Assembly: GCF_000020125.1 (NCBI RefSeq)
Contig: NC_010681.1
Coordinates: forward strand, 1,054,001 to 1,118,000
Length of the DNA: 64,000 nt
Source of the DNA: Paraburkholderia phytofirmans PsJN
GTDB taxonomy: Bacteria; Pseudomonadota; Gammaproteobacteria; Burkholderiales; Burkholderiaceae
Direction of reading: 5' to 3'
Shown one piece after another: positions 1 through 9,080 of the stretch (positions within the stretch are counted from its first letter, which is position 1; every line of letters begins with the position of its first letter). A program made the translations under genes and the position numbers. The notes under the pieces are model-generated. The model ran no database searches. It was not told the origin of the DNA and was given only the letters and a program-made list of their open reading frames with translations.

Positions 1-1074
1 CGGCATCTGAGCCGACACGGCGAGGACCAGCGAACTGAAACTGCGAATTTCCGCCGGATCGACCACTGCGTTGCGCATGCCGTATCCCGCGTCGGTAAAC
101 GGAATGCTTTGCGCGCTGCGTACGAGGACCGCGTTGAGCAGCCAGTGTGTGTCGTCGACCACGGGCTTCAGGCACAGATGCGGCTCGATGTGCTGATACG
201 GCGGATGGCTTTCGAGCGGCCGGCGCGTCTGCGGACGCACGTAGGTCGAGAGTTCTCCAGCCATGCTGAGCAGCAGCGCGTAGAGATCGGCGGGGGAGGT
301 GGTCGGAACCCGGCGTAGGTGTTGCAACAGCGGTTCGTAGCGATTGAGCGTTTGCAGCAGCAGATAGTCCGAGACCTCCGCGACCGTGCCGGCCTGGCCG
401 TCGCTCCCGGTCAGCCGTTTGGCGAGCGCATCCGCACGCAGGCGCGTGAGGTCGTGGACCTTCGCCAGCCAGCTCGTGAGCAACGCGTTGGCGCCATAGC
501 CCGACACCGGCGGGACCAGGGTATCGTCGAGTTCGATGCTGCCGTCCGCACGAAGCGTCTTGACTCGCGTCAAGGGTAGACCGATCCACGCGTCGGTCAT
601 CTCCTTCTGCGGCACTAGTCGCAGCCGCAGGTTGGATAGTTGAACGGCTTTCGGACCTTGTCCGACCGAGTTCGTATCGCGCAAGTCCGTGTCGAACACG
701 GCATAGCGGGCGAGCGAATGGGAGGACTCGTCGAAGGTCGTTTCTTCCGCGTTGGGCACGCGAATGGACACGGCAAGATGGATGACCTGGTCCAGATGCT
801 CCGCGCGTACCGTCAGCGGGGCGGGCGGCGGCGTGTTCCCCGGCGAATCGAAGGGCGTGCCGTCGGCGAATACGCCGCTGGCAGACTTCAGGATCACTTT
901 GCCGAGCGCGAGCGCCTCATTGTCGATTGCGTAGTGAGAGAAGCCGAAGAAAAAGGGCGAAAGCGGCGCCGCGCGCTTATGGGCGAAATGTTCGAGGTAG
1001 CGTTCCTGCTGCTGGAAAAGCTGCGGGCGCAGGAACAGACCTTCGCTCCAGGTGACCTTGTTATACCAACTCAT
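1..1074 (-). CDS. tssK: TssK, T6SS baseplate subunit (3' end outside window)
   Basis: Type VI baseplate protein that joins the baseplate to the TssJLM membrane complex. Reading the minus strand from the ATG at 1074 gives an open frame to the window edge, about 358 codons of an expected 440 or so. The N-terminus reads MSWYNKVTWSEGLFLRPQ, the typical TssK opening with the WxEGxFLxPQ pattern. It starts 12 bases after the tssJ stop, so the two are probably co-transcribed. tssL and tssM, not seen here, would be expected further down this strand. The family call rests on the N-terminal pattern and the neighbours. Confidence 0.9.
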   Translation of the reverse strand, partial: MSWYNKVTWSEGLFLRPQLFQQQERYLEHFAHKRAAPLSPFFFGFSHYAIDNEALALGKVILKSASGVFADGTPFDSPGNTPPPAPLTVRAEHLDQVIHLAVSIRVPNAEETTFDESSHSLARYAVFDTDLRDTNSVGQGPKAVQLSNLRLRLVPQKEMTDAWIGLPLTRVKTLRADGSIELDDTLVPPVSGYGANALLTSWLAKVHDLTRLRADALAKRLTGSDGQAGTVAEVSDYLLLQTLNRYEPLLQHLRRVPTTSPADLYALLLSMAGELSTYVRPQTRRPLESHPPYQHIEPHLCLKPVVDDTHWLLNAVLVRSAQSIPFTDAGYGMRNAVVDPAEIRSFSSLVLAVSAQMP

Positions 1075-1086
1075 GCGTGTGGTCCA

Positions 1087-1599
1087 TTACTTGTTTTGTT
1101 TTTGTGCGTCGGTGATCCGGATCGCACTGGTATCGAGATTGATCGTCAGCTTCAGTTTCGGCGCGATCCGGTACCACGCAGCCGGTGGCGATGACGGCAG
1201 TGTCCAGGTGGCGCGCCACACGGAATTCGGCAGATCGCGGTAGGCCGCGATGACACCGAGAGTGGTCGTGGCCTGATCGGCGTTGCGCCGAATAGTCCGG
1301 CTTTCTCCTGGACGAAGCTGATACTGCTCGCGCACGACAAGGTCGTCGGCGAGCACGGTCTTGTCCTTGTCCTGCAGCGAGAAGAAGTCGGCGGCAGTGA
1401 ACGCGTCGGCGTTTTTCAATTCGTAAATGCGCACCACGATCGGCGCGGCGCGTTTCTGGTCGTCGGGATTGACGCTCGATGAGGCGGTTATCGACAGGTC
1501 GAGCCTCACGGGTTCATGAACGGCTTTGGGATCGTTGCTCGCGCATGCGGTAAGTCCGAGTACGCAGATAAGTGCGACGACGTGAGTGGACGGGCGCAT
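1087..1599 (-). CDS. tssJ: TssJ, T6SS outer-membrane lipoprotein
   Basis: Outer-membrane lipoprotein that anchors the TssJLM envelope complex through TssM. The protein is about 170 aa. It has a lipoprotein signal (MRPSTHVVALICVLGLTAC) with lipobox LTAC, then a beta-rich domain containing VVRIYELKN and the FxxAxFFSLQ segment usual in TssJ. I chose the ATG at 1599 because it begins directly at the signal peptide; an upstream in-frame start at 1659 would add 20 residues ahead of it. It lies between hcp and tssK on the same strand, as in many Burkholderia T6SS loci. Confidence 0.92.
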   Translation of the reverse strand: MRPSTHVVALICVLGLTACASNDPKAVHEPVRLDLSITASSSVNPDDQKRAAPIVVRIYELKNADAFTAADFFSLQDKDKTVLADDLVVREQYQLRPGESRTIRRNADQATTTLGVIAAYRDLPNSVWRATWTLPSSPPAAWYRIAPKLKLTINLDTSAIRITDAQKQNK

Positions 1600-1670
1600 C
1601 GGCAGTGAACAGGGGAAGTGGGGCGTTATAAGGTCCGGCGCGCATGCCGGACCTCGCAAGACAGGAGCGC

Positions 1671-2153
1671 TTAAGCTTCCTTGTTGAGCTTGATGTCGTA
1701 GCCTGCCGTCACGGCGCCGCCACTGCCGCCCTGGGCGTTCTGCACGACGTATTCCTGCTTGACCTTCGCGAACGACAGGCGCACCTGTTCACGGATGCCG
1801 TTGTCAGCGTTGCTGCCCGACGGATGAACCTGCGTAACGATGACGTCGTTCATCGTGATCTTCAGGTATTCGAGCGGATTGCCGCCGGCCTTGCGCACGG
1901 TCAGCACGGCCTGATCGATGTGCTTGCCGGTCAGGCAATACTTCATCAGGTTCGGGCTTGCACGATCGACCAGGTGTTCGAACGCCAGGTCTTCGACAGT
2001 TGCCTTACCCGCGCCGCCGCCCGAACCCATGTGCATGTTCGACTGCTGCAGGATTTGCCAGCCCCAGCTCGCCACTTCGATTTCGTTCTTGTGCGCCGAA
2101 TCCTGCGATTCGCCGTCGATCCCGTTGATCTTGATAAAAATGTCCTGTGCCAT
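1671..2153 (-). CDS. hcp: Hcp (TssD), T6SS tube protein
   Basis: Ring-forming protein that stacks into the inner tube of the secretion machine and is itself secreted. The 160-aa protein starts MAQDIFIKINGIDGES and contains the Hcp-typical segments EIEVASWGW, VEDLAFEHLVDRASP and YCLTGKHI. There is no signal peptide, as expected for a cytoplasmic protein exported by the T6SS. An SD-like GGAG precedes the ATG by a suitable distance. A 219-base non-coding gap separates it from the exported-protein gene upstream, leaving room for its own promoter, which fits the high level at which Hcp is usually made. Confidence 0.96.
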   Translation of the reverse strand: MAQDIFIKINGIDGESQDSAHKNEIEVASWGWQILQQSNMHMGSGGGAGKATVEDLAFEHLVDRASPNLMKYCLTGKHIDQAVLTVRKAGGNPLEYLKITMNDVIVTQVHPSGSNADNGIREQVRLSFAKVKQEYVVQNAQGGSGGAVTAGYDIKLNKEA

Positions 2154-2372
2154 TTAAAAACTCCGTGAGTGAAAAAACAGACTGCTCTTTGTTGCGGGAC
2201 TGCCGCGCCGTATCAGCGATGCTCTTTGCCAGTGAATGTCGCCGCGTATTGGCGGTGCTTCGACTGCCGTTCTTTTTTACGCAGACGAGGCGTGTACCGA
2301 GTGCGGACGTACGCGTGCACGCGCGCACTGCGATGGCTGTGGCGTTGGCTACGGCGCGGCGGGCGTATTACT

Positions 2373-2804
2373 TCATTTCGTTGTCCGTTCGGTCTGCGCG
2401 ACGGCGTGGGTCAGCGCCTTGCAGAATGTTTCCATGCCCGCCGGACAGGATGACGTGGAAAGTCCCTTAATTTTGTCGAGGTCGGCCGTATCCAGCGTGC
2501 TGTCGATATGACGCAGCACAAAGCCTTTGAGCGATGGATTGCGCTTGATCGATTGGCCAAGTCGCGGCAATGTATTCCATCGATCCACGAGTAGTCGCGC
2601 AATCGCCTCCGAGTACCCCTCGGCGATGTCGCCGTCATCGCTCTGTTTGTACTTCGTGAACGCGACGATCGCCGCGTTCCAGGTGGTGATCTTGTCGACC
2701 ATCGCATCCGCACCCACCGCGTCACGCTCGGTGCAAGCCTTACCGTAGGCCAATGGCATTGATAGGAAACCGAGCACCGCAACGAGATATGCGACGCAAG
2801 ACAT
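2373..2804 (-). CDS. Small exported protein of unknown function in the T6SS locus
   Basis: A 143-aa protein with a cleavable signal peptide (MSCVAYLVAVLGFLSMPLAYG), so probably periplasmic. The mature part looks helical and includes GDIAEGYSEAIARLL and FVLRHIDSTLD, with cysteines near residues 24, 120 and 128 that could form a disulfide. The start at 2804 is supported by an AGGGAG ribosome site 8 bases upstream; the frame stays open far upstream only as overlap with tssC. I do not recognise a named family. Position between hcp and tssC and periplasmic export would fit a T6SS immunity or accessory protein, but no cognate effector is visible here. Confidence 0.75.
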   Translation of the reverse strand: MSCVAYLVAVLGFLSMPLAYGKACTERDAVGADAMVDKITTWNAAIVAFTKYKQSDDGDIAEGYSEAIARLLVDRWNTLPRLGQSIKRNPSLKGFVLRHIDSTLDTADLDKIKGLSTSSCPAGMETFCKALTHAVAQTERTTK

Positions 2805-2905
2805 CTGAGAGACTCCCTTTTTGTTAATGGCCGATGCATTCGGAATGACATCCGGGACCGCCGGCTGGATTACGCGGTGGCCGTTGGCGTTCTGGCAGCG
2901 ATCGA

Positions 2906-4405
2906 TCAGGCCGCTTCCTTCACGGAAGGCAGCCGCGCAACAAGACGCAGCGACACCGTGAGGCCTTCGAGCTGGAAGTGCGGGCGCAGGAAGAACTTCG
3001 CCTGGTAGTAGCCGGGGTTGCCTTCGACATCCTCGACGACCACTTCGGCTGCCGCCAGCGGGCGGCGTGCTTTGGTTTCCTGCGATGAATTCGCCGGGTC
3101 CGCGTCGACGTAGTTCATGATCCATTCGTTGAGCCAGCGCTGCATATCCTCGCGCTCGCGGAACGTCCCGATCTTGTCGCGCACAATGCACTTCAGGTAG
3201 TGCGCGAATCGCGAGCAGGCGAACAGATACGGTAGACGCGCCGACAGGTTGGCGTTGGCAGTCGCATCCGGATCGTGGTATTCGGCGGGCTTCTGCACCG
3301 ATTGGGCACCGATGAAGGTCGCGTGGTCGGTGTTTTTACGGTGCACGAGCGGAATAAAACCGTTCTTCGACAGTTCGGCTTCGCGACGGTCCGAGATTGC
3401 GATTTCCGTCGGGCACTTCATGTCGATGCCGCCGTCATCGGTCGGGAACGTGTGGCACGGCAAGCTCTCGACCGTGCCGCCCGACTCGACGCCGCGAATC
3501 AGCGAGCACCAGCCATACAGCTTGAACGACCGGTTGATGTTCACGCCCATGGCGTACGCGGCATTGGCCCACGCATAGTTGCGGTGATCTGGACCGTTGG
3601 TGTCTTCCTCGAAATCGAATTCATCGACCGGGTTCGTCTGAGCGCCATACGGCAGACGCGACAGGAAGCGCGGCATTGCGAGCCCGATATAGCGCGCATC
3701 TTCCGTATTGCGCAGGGAATTCCACGGCGCGTACTCGAGATTTTGCGCGAAGATTTTCGTCAGATCGCGCGGGTTGGCGAGTTCCTGCCACGACTCCATC
3801 TGCAGCACCGAGGGCGAGGCCCCCGAGATGAACGGCGTATGCGCGGCTGCGGAGATTTTGGCAATCGAGCCGAGCAGGTCGACGTCGGGCGGTGTGTGGT
3901 CGAAGTAATAGTCAGCAACAAGGCAGCCGTACGGTTCGCCGCCGAGCTGGCCATATTCCTCTTCGTAAATCTGCTTGAAGAGCGGACTCTGATCCCATGC
4001 GAGGCCCTTGTAGCGCTTCATCGTGCGACGCAGTTCCTCCTTCGAAACGTCCATGAAGCGGATCTTCAGCCGCTCGTCCGTTTCGGTGTTCGACACCAGA
4101 TGATGCAGACCGCGCCACGCCGATTCCAGTTTCTGGAAATCGTTGTGGTGGAGGATCAGGTTGATCTGCTCCGACAGCTTGTGATCGATTTGCGCGATGA
4201 TCGCTTCAATGCTCTTGTACGCGTCGTCGCTGATGATGATCGACTGCTGCAGCGCCTGCTCGGCCAGCGTTTGAACCGCATATTCGACGGCGTCCCGAGC
4301 CGCGGCGGTCTTGGGGCGAAATTCCTGCGCGAGCAACTGCGAAAAGTCGGTCTGTGAATGCGCGGCAGTTGCGCTTGCCGTTGCCTTTACCTGCTGTGTT
4401 GTCAT
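2906..4405 (-). CDS. tssC: TssC, large subunit of the T6SS contractile sheath
   Basis: Forms the contractile sheath as a heterodimer with TssB. At 499 aa it has the normal length. Family segments visible include FHKLESAWRGLHHLV-like HNDFQKLESAWRGLHHLV, LFKQIYEEEYGQLGGEPYG, and the C-terminal FFLRPHFQLEGLTVSLRLV. The ATG at 4405 gives the usual TssC N-terminus and no signal peptide is present. It follows tssB by 70 bases on the same strand, the near-universal order, and feeds into the exported-protein gene and hcp. Function is cytoplasmic: polymerisation around the Hcp tube and contraction. Confidence 0.97.
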   Translation of the reverse strand: MTTQQVKATASATAAHSQTDFSQLLAQEFRPKTAAARDAVEYAVQTLAEQALQQSIIISDDAYKSIEAIIAQIDHKLSEQINLILHHNDFQKLESAWRGLHHLVSNTETDERLKIRFMDVSKEELRRTMKRYKGLAWDQSPLFKQIYEEEYGQLGGEPYGCLVADYYFDHTPPDVDLLGSIAKISAAAHTPFISGASPSVLQMESWQELANPRDLTKIFAQNLEYAPWNSLRNTEDARYIGLAMPRFLSRLPYGAQTNPVDEFDFEEDTNGPDHRNYAWANAAYAMGVNINRSFKLYGWCSLIRGVESGGTVESLPCHTFPTDDGGIDMKCPTEIAISDRREAELSKNGFIPLVHRKNTDHATFIGAQSVQKPAEYHDPDATANANLSARLPYLFACSRFAHYLKCIVRDKIGTFREREDMQRWLNEWIMNYVDADPANSSQETKARRPLAAAEVVVEDVEGNPGYYQAKFFLRPHFQLEGLTVSLRLVARLPSVKEAA

Positions 4406-4475
4406 GGTGTGTCTCTGTGGTTCCTTGGTCGTTCTTGAGTCGTTCTTGCCGGTGTGCCTTCGCCAGCAGCGGCGG

Positions 4476-5021
4476 TCAGTTCGACGCCTTGTCGGTATGG
4501 TTGTGTTCTGTCTCGTCGATAACCTTCGGCTTCGGCACGGCGGTGAGCGCCTTCAGCAAGGCTGGATCAGCCAGCAGCTTGTTGACGAGCGCTTCGGCGC
4601 CGGACTTGCCGTCCATATAGGTTTGCAGATTGGCCAGTTGCGTACGCGCGTCGAGCAGGCGATGCAAGGGCTGGACCTTGCTGGCGACGGCGGCCGGCGA
4701 GAAGTCCTCCATGCTTTCGAATGTCATGTCGACCATTAATTGGCCCTCGCCCGTGAGCGTATTGGGCACCGCGAATGCGACGCGTGGCTTGAGCGCTTTC
4801 ATGCGCTCGTCGAAGTTGTCGATATCGATGTCGAGGAAGCGGCGGTCGGCGACAGCCGGCAGCGGTTCGACCGGCTTGCCGGATAGATCGGCAAGCACGC
4901 CCATCACGAATGGCAGTTCTACCTTTTTCTCGGAACCGTAGATCTCGACGTCGTACTCGATCTGGACGCGCGGCGCACGGTTGCGCGCGATGAACTTCTG
5001 CGAACTGTTTGAAACGGACAT
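4476..5021 (-). CDS. tssB: TssB, small subunit of the T6SS contractile sheath
   Basis: Partner of TssC in the sheath and contact point for ClpV recycling. The 181-aa protein begins MSVSNSSQKFIARNRAPRVQ and contains the TssB hallmark VELPFVMGVLADLSG, followed by RRFLDIDIDNFDERMKALKP. It lies 70 bases upstream of tssC and just downstream of tssH. The C-terminus carries a His-rich tail (ETEHNHTDK), a small local oddity. Length and pattern are normal for the family. Confidence 0.96.
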   Translation of the reverse strand: MSVSNSSQKFIARNRAPRVQIEYDVEIYGSEKKVELPFVMGVLADLSGKPVEPLPAVADRRFLDIDIDNFDERMKALKPRVAFAVPNTLTGEGQLMVDMTFESMEDFSPAAVASKVQPLHRLLDARTQLANLQTYMDGKSGAEALVNKLLADPALLKALTAVPKPKVIDETEHNHTDKASN

Positions 5022-5057
5022 GCATGACTCCGTAAGCGTGGGAAATGGCCGGCAGGT

Positions 5058-7778
5058 TTAATGAGTCTCGCCGACTGAAACCGGGGAAATGCTCTCGCTG
5101 AACGCTGGCTTGTTGGCAGATGCAAAGACGAATGCGGCAGCAGGCGTGACGTTGCTGTCGCCGATCTGGATTTCGATGCTCGAGAGGACTCGCTTCGACG
5201 AGAAAGCGTCGAGCCAGAGAGCAGACAGTCTCGGCAGAACGTGTTGCTCGATAAACCCGATCAACACCCGGGCGCCGGTCTCCTGCACGAGGCAGCGGCT
5301 GACGATGTAGTCGATTACCTGTTCGTTGTAATGCAGTGCAATACCATGACTGTCCGCCATGCGCTGCACGACACGGTTCATATGCAGACGCACGATGCTG
5401 GCGAGCGACGCGTGAACCAGCGGGCGATACGGCACGACGGTCACGCGTCCGAGAAAGGCCGCGGGAAATACTTTGAGCAACTCAGGGTTTAACGCTTCAC
5501 GTAGGGCGTCCTGATCGGGTGCGAGTGTGGCGTCCGCGCATAGGCTCGCTGTCAGCTCGGACCCGGCATTGCTGGTCAAAAGGATCGTGGTATTGCGGAA
5601 GTCGATGTAGCGTCCGTCGCCGTCTTCCATGTAGCCCTTGTCGAACACCTGGAAGAACATTTCATGTACGTCGTGATGCGCCTTTTCGATCTCGTCGAGC
5701 AGAACAACTGCATACGGGCGCCGGCGGACGGCTTCTGTCAGCACGCCGCCTTCACCGTAACCGACGTATCCGGGCGGTGCGCCCTTGAGTCCGGAGACCG
5801 TGTGCGCCTCCTGATACTCGCTCATGTTGATCGTGATCAGGTTCTGCTCGCCGCCATACAGAGCTTCGGCCAGTGCGAGCGCCGTTTCCGTCTTGCCGAC
5901 GCCGGACGGCCCCGCCAGCAGAAACACGCCGAGTGGTTTGCGGGGATCGGTAAGACCCGCGCGCGCCGTCTGCACTCGCTCACCGATCTGGCGCAAGGGA
6001 TCACTTTGCCCGATCACGCGGGCGGCGAGTGTTTCGGGCAAGGCGCGCACAGCCGCAACTTCATTCGTTACCATGCGACCGACGGGAATGCCGGTCCAGT
6101 CCGAGACGATTTCCGCGATGACCGTTTCGTCTACTTCCGGGAAAACGAGTGGCGTCTCACCCTGAAGGTCAAGGAGGCTGTGCTCCAGCTGGCCGAGTGT
6201 CGCGAGGGATGGCACAACATCGGCTTGATCCGGGGCGGGCTGGGTAAGGATGGCGTCGCGGGCGCTCGCTAACGCCTGTGCGGCTGCGAGCTGGGCGCGC
6301 CAATGTGCGTCGATTGCGCTTTCCTCCGTGGAGAGCGTACCGATGCGCGCCCTGGCGGCACTCAGCGCCTCCTCCGCATGGAGTCCGATACGCGCCTCCT
6401 GTTCAAGCAGGCCACACTCGACGCGCGCCGCCTGAAGTCGTTGACGCACGCTTTGCAGTTCGCGCGGCGGCGCATGCTGCGAGAGCGCCACGCGTGCGCA
6501 TGCGGTGTCGAGCAGACTGATCGCCTTGTCGGGCAACTGCCGCGAAGGAATATAGCGATGGGACAACGTAACGGCGGCGCGGATCGCTTCGTCTCGGACA
6601 ATCACGCCGTGGTGCTTCGAAAACGTGTCGGCCAGTCCCCGCACCATGTCGATGGCTGCGGCTTCCTGCGGTTCGGGGACCTGCAGTACCTGAAAGCGCC
6701 GGGTGAGAGCGGGATCTTTTTCGATGTGCCGCTTGTACTCCGACCAGGTCGTCGCTCCGATCATGCGCACCGCGCCTCGCGCGAGGGCCGGCTTGAGAAG
6801 ATTGGCGGCGTCGCCGGTGCCGGCCTGACCGCCCGCGCCGACGAGCGTGTGGATTTCGTCGACGAACAGAATGATGGGTGTCTTGGACCGTAACGCGGCT
6901 TCGAGCACGCCTTTGAGCCGCGACTCGAATTCCCCTTTCATACTCGCACCAGCCAGCAATGCGCCGACGTCGAGCGTCATGAGCCGCACGTCGGCCAGCG
7001 CGGGCGGCACGTCGCCGTTAGCGATGGCAAGTGCGAGCCCTTCTACGACAGCGGTCTTGCCGACGCCGGCCTCGCCAGTGAGCAGCGGGTTGTTTTGACG
7101 GCGGCGCAGCAGGATATCGATGATCGTGCGAATCTCCTGCTCGCGTCCCGTCACGATGTCGATTTCACCTGCGCGGGCTCGCGCGCTCAGGTCGCTGCAG
7201 TACTGCTCGATTGGCGAGTTCTTCGAACCTGCGGGCAGTGCCTGCGAAGCCTCGCCCGGCGCTGCGGCGGAGAAGTCCGTGTTGTCGTACGGCGAGTCGG
7301 AAGATTCGGGCGAGCCGTCGATCCACGCAATCAGTTCGTCGCGTGGCGTATCGACCGGGATGCGAGCGAATGCGGGCGAAGCCGAAAGCAGTACCCGACG
7401 CAGTTCCGGCGTGCCAAGCAATGCTGCAAGCAACCACGCGCCGCGTATCCGGCGGTCGCCGAAATCGAGCGTGGCAAGCACCCATGCTCGCTCGACGGCC
7501 AGTTCAATATGGTGCGAGATGTCGCTGATCGAACTGGCGCCTGCGGGCAAGGCGGCGAGCGCCCGTGCGAGATCGCGTTCCAGTGTTGTACGTTCGATTC
7601 CCGCATGCCGGGCAATGCGGTGCATGTCGCTGTCCGGTAATTGCAGCAATTGATGCAGCCAATGGACAAGCTCCACATACGGGTTGCCGCGCAGCTTGCA
7701 AAACGCGGTAGCGGATTCGATGCTGCGGAAGAGTGTGGCCCCGAGCTTGCCAAAGAGTGCCTGGCGGGAAATCGTCAT
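5058..7778 (-). CDS. tssH: TssH/ClpV, AAA+ ATPase that recycles the T6SS sheath
   Basis: Hexameric Clp/Hsp100 ATPase that extracts contracted TssBC sheath subunits. The 906-aa protein has an N-terminal Clp-N-type domain (roughly 1-160), a first AAA domain with Walker A GEAGVGKT at 235-242, a middle region, and a second AAA domain with Walker A GPSGVGKT near residue 640 and LLDEIEKAH as Walker B. The spacing and the N-terminal domain fit ClpV rather than ClpB. It is the first gene of the leftward arm, starting at the AT-rich divergent gap, so a promoter should lie in that gap. tssB follows after 36 bases. Confidence 0.96.
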   Translation of the reverse strand: MTISRQALFGKLGATLFRSIESATAFCKLRGNPYVELVHWLHQLLQLPDSDMHRIARHAGIERTTLERDLARALAALPAGASSISDISHHIELAVERAWVLATLDFGDRRIRGAWLLAALLGTPELRRVLLSASPAFARIPVDTPRDELIAWIDGSPESSDSPYDNTDFSAAAPGEASQALPAGSKNSPIEQYCSDLSARARAGEIDIVTGREQEIRTIIDILLRRRQNNPLLTGEAGVGKTAVVEGLALAIANGDVPPALADVRLMTLDVGALLAGASMKGEFESRLKGVLEAALRSKTPIILFVDEIHTLVGAGGQAGTGDAANLLKPALARGAVRMIGATTWSEYKRHIEKDPALTRRFQVLQVPEPQEAAAIDMVRGLADTFSKHHGVIVRDEAIRAAVTLSHRYIPSRQLPDKAISLLDTACARVALSQHAPPRELQSVRQRLQAARVECGLLEQEARIGLHAEEALSAARARIGTLSTEESAIDAHWRAQLAAAQALASARDAILTQPAPDQADVVPSLATLGQLEHSLLDLQGETPLVFPEVDETVIAEIVSDWTGIPVGRMVTNEVAAVRALPETLAARVIGQSDPLRQIGERVQTARAGLTDPRKPLGVFLLAGPSGVGKTETALALAEALYGGEQNLITINMSEYQEAHTVSGLKGAPPGYVGYGEGGVLTEAVRRRPYAVVLLDEIEKAHHDVHEMFFQVFDKGYMEDGDGRYIDFRNTTILLTSNAGSELTASLCADATLAPDQDALREALNPELLKVFPAAFLGRVTVVPYRPLVHASLASIVRLHMNRVVQRMADSHGIALHYNEQVIDYIVSRCLVQETGARVLIGFIEQHVLPRLSALWLDAFSSKRVLSSIEIQIGDSNVTPAAAFVFASANKPAFSESISPVSVGETH

Positions 7779-8375
7779 GAACTGGTCGCGTGTGGTTTAT
7801 TAGGATGACTGATTGGAATTGTGCCTGCACAAGTGGAAGTGGAAGCTTTTTTAAGGGAATTGCCTTATACGGTCAAACGCTTCGCTTTCTTTATGTAACT
7901 CGGTACTTTTCGAACCCGCCTCCGTTTAATGGTGTTTTTTGAATTATCGGACTTGAAGTTTGGATCAGTCAATGTATGCGGGTGATTTTTATTTTTCTGT
8001 CATTTGTGAATTTTTTGATCGGAAACAAATTTAGAGTTATCCTGTTCTGTGAGTTGTTGAGGTAAAAATATAAGTTAAATTATTGAAAATTATCGTCTTT
8101 GTGGCGGAGGTTCGGCTTGTTTTAGTGTTGGGAAAATTCCGCACGTTCGATTGAAAATTCCCTCTGTGTAGTATAAATCTGGCTTGTCGGTGCTCGATCT
8201 ATGTCGGATTATCTATATTTTGGATTGTCGTTTAATTTATCTCGAATAAAATCTCTATTTTTTAAACATTGCTGCCGAAATTTACGGTGGACATCAATTG
8301 CGTAGTCATGCGTTAATTCCGTTCTGTTCGGTATAACAGACGCAGGATCGGCATAGACCTGCTTGGCGTCAGGCA
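7779..8375. other. AT-rich divergent control region of the T6SS
   Basis: About 600 bases without a convincing gene between the two divergent T6SS arms. It is strikingly AT-rich compared with both sides; by hand count 16 of 60 bases are G or C in 8041-8100. Such a stretch is a natural site for both arm promoters and for a silencer such as an H-NS/MvaT-type protein; that is inference. I looked for a sigma-54 pattern and found only poor matches (for example TGGC at 8180 with the spacing one base short), so I do not call one. Confidence 0.6.
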
Positions 8376-9080
8376 ATGAGATTTCATACTTACTTACGCA
8401 AAGTTCTTGGCAAGCCGTCGCGCGCAACTGTCGATCGGAGTGCTCTGCATCGTGCTCCGTCCTGGATACACATGGGTTCGCGCGGGCAGGTTCGTGGGCA
8501 ATCACGTGTGGAGCGCCACGGACTGGCTGCGTCGGATCGCGGCGACTGCTCACCGGAGTCGAGCGAGGCTATCTTCGAGTTGCTGGGTTCGTCGACGAAC
8601 GCTGCGTATGACACGTCGGCATACGAGCGGCCGGGCGCGTCGACACATACCGACCGGGACGATCTTCTCGCCACGCTCAATGAACAGTATTACCAGGCAC
8701 TCGAATCGCCGCACTTCCTGCCCAACTCGGAATGGGTCGGATCGTCTGCAACAGGGATAGCCGGATCGGGCAAAGAGGCGATGGGTGAACGAGCCCGCGC
8801 CAACGATGACTCGAGTTCAATTCATAGTCTGCTATCCGACATCGACGTGCTCGAGGAAGCCTTCGATGCGTTGCACGAGGGCGGCGTGACGGATCTGACC
8901 GGGCACGACGCGGTGCCGGAAATCCTTCGCCTGTTCGCGCCAGCCGAATATCACGCGTCGGCGGCACGCCGCGTGGGAATGGCGCCGCCGCACGTCGCGC
9001 GGCGAGATCATCACACGCTCGCGATCGACAGCCCGCTAGCCGCTCTGAACACTCACATTCACCACGAGTCCAACGAATGA
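8376..9080 (+). CDS. TagK-like T6SS-associated protein (tentative)
   Basis: A 234-aa protein with no signal peptide or membrane segment. The first 80 residues are basic and poorly structured. The C-terminal two thirds hold DDLLATLNEQYYQALESP, SIHSLLSDIDVLEEAFDAL and a segment ending EILRLFAPAEYH, which resembles the conserved C-terminal part of Burkholderia TagK proteins; I recall that likeness rather than having tested it. The ATG at 8376 is the only early ATG after an in-frame stop at 8334. Its stop overlaps the tagJ start (ATGA), so it heads the rightward T6SS operon. TagK function is not established. Confidence 0.6.
   Translation: MRFHTYLRKVLGKPSRATVDRSALHRAPSWIHMGSRGQVRGQSRVERHGLAASDRGDCSPESSEAIFELLGSSTNAAYDTSAYERPGASTHTDRDDLLATLNEQYYQALESPHFLPNSEWVGSSATGIAGSGKEAMGERARANDDSSSIHSLLSDIDVLEEAFDALHEGGVTDLTGHDAVPEILRLFAPAEYHASAARRVGMAPPHVARRDHHTLAIDSPLAALNTHIHHESNE

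Noticed and set aside
8176..8194. Possible sigma-54 promoter in the T6SS divergent gap.
   Set aside because: The distance between the GG and GC elements is one base short and the -12 box is poor.
8209..8553. Minus-strand 114-codon frame antisense to the start of the TagK-like gene.
   Set aside because: No ribosome site or domain; its tail looks protein-like, so it is kept as a possible remnant only.
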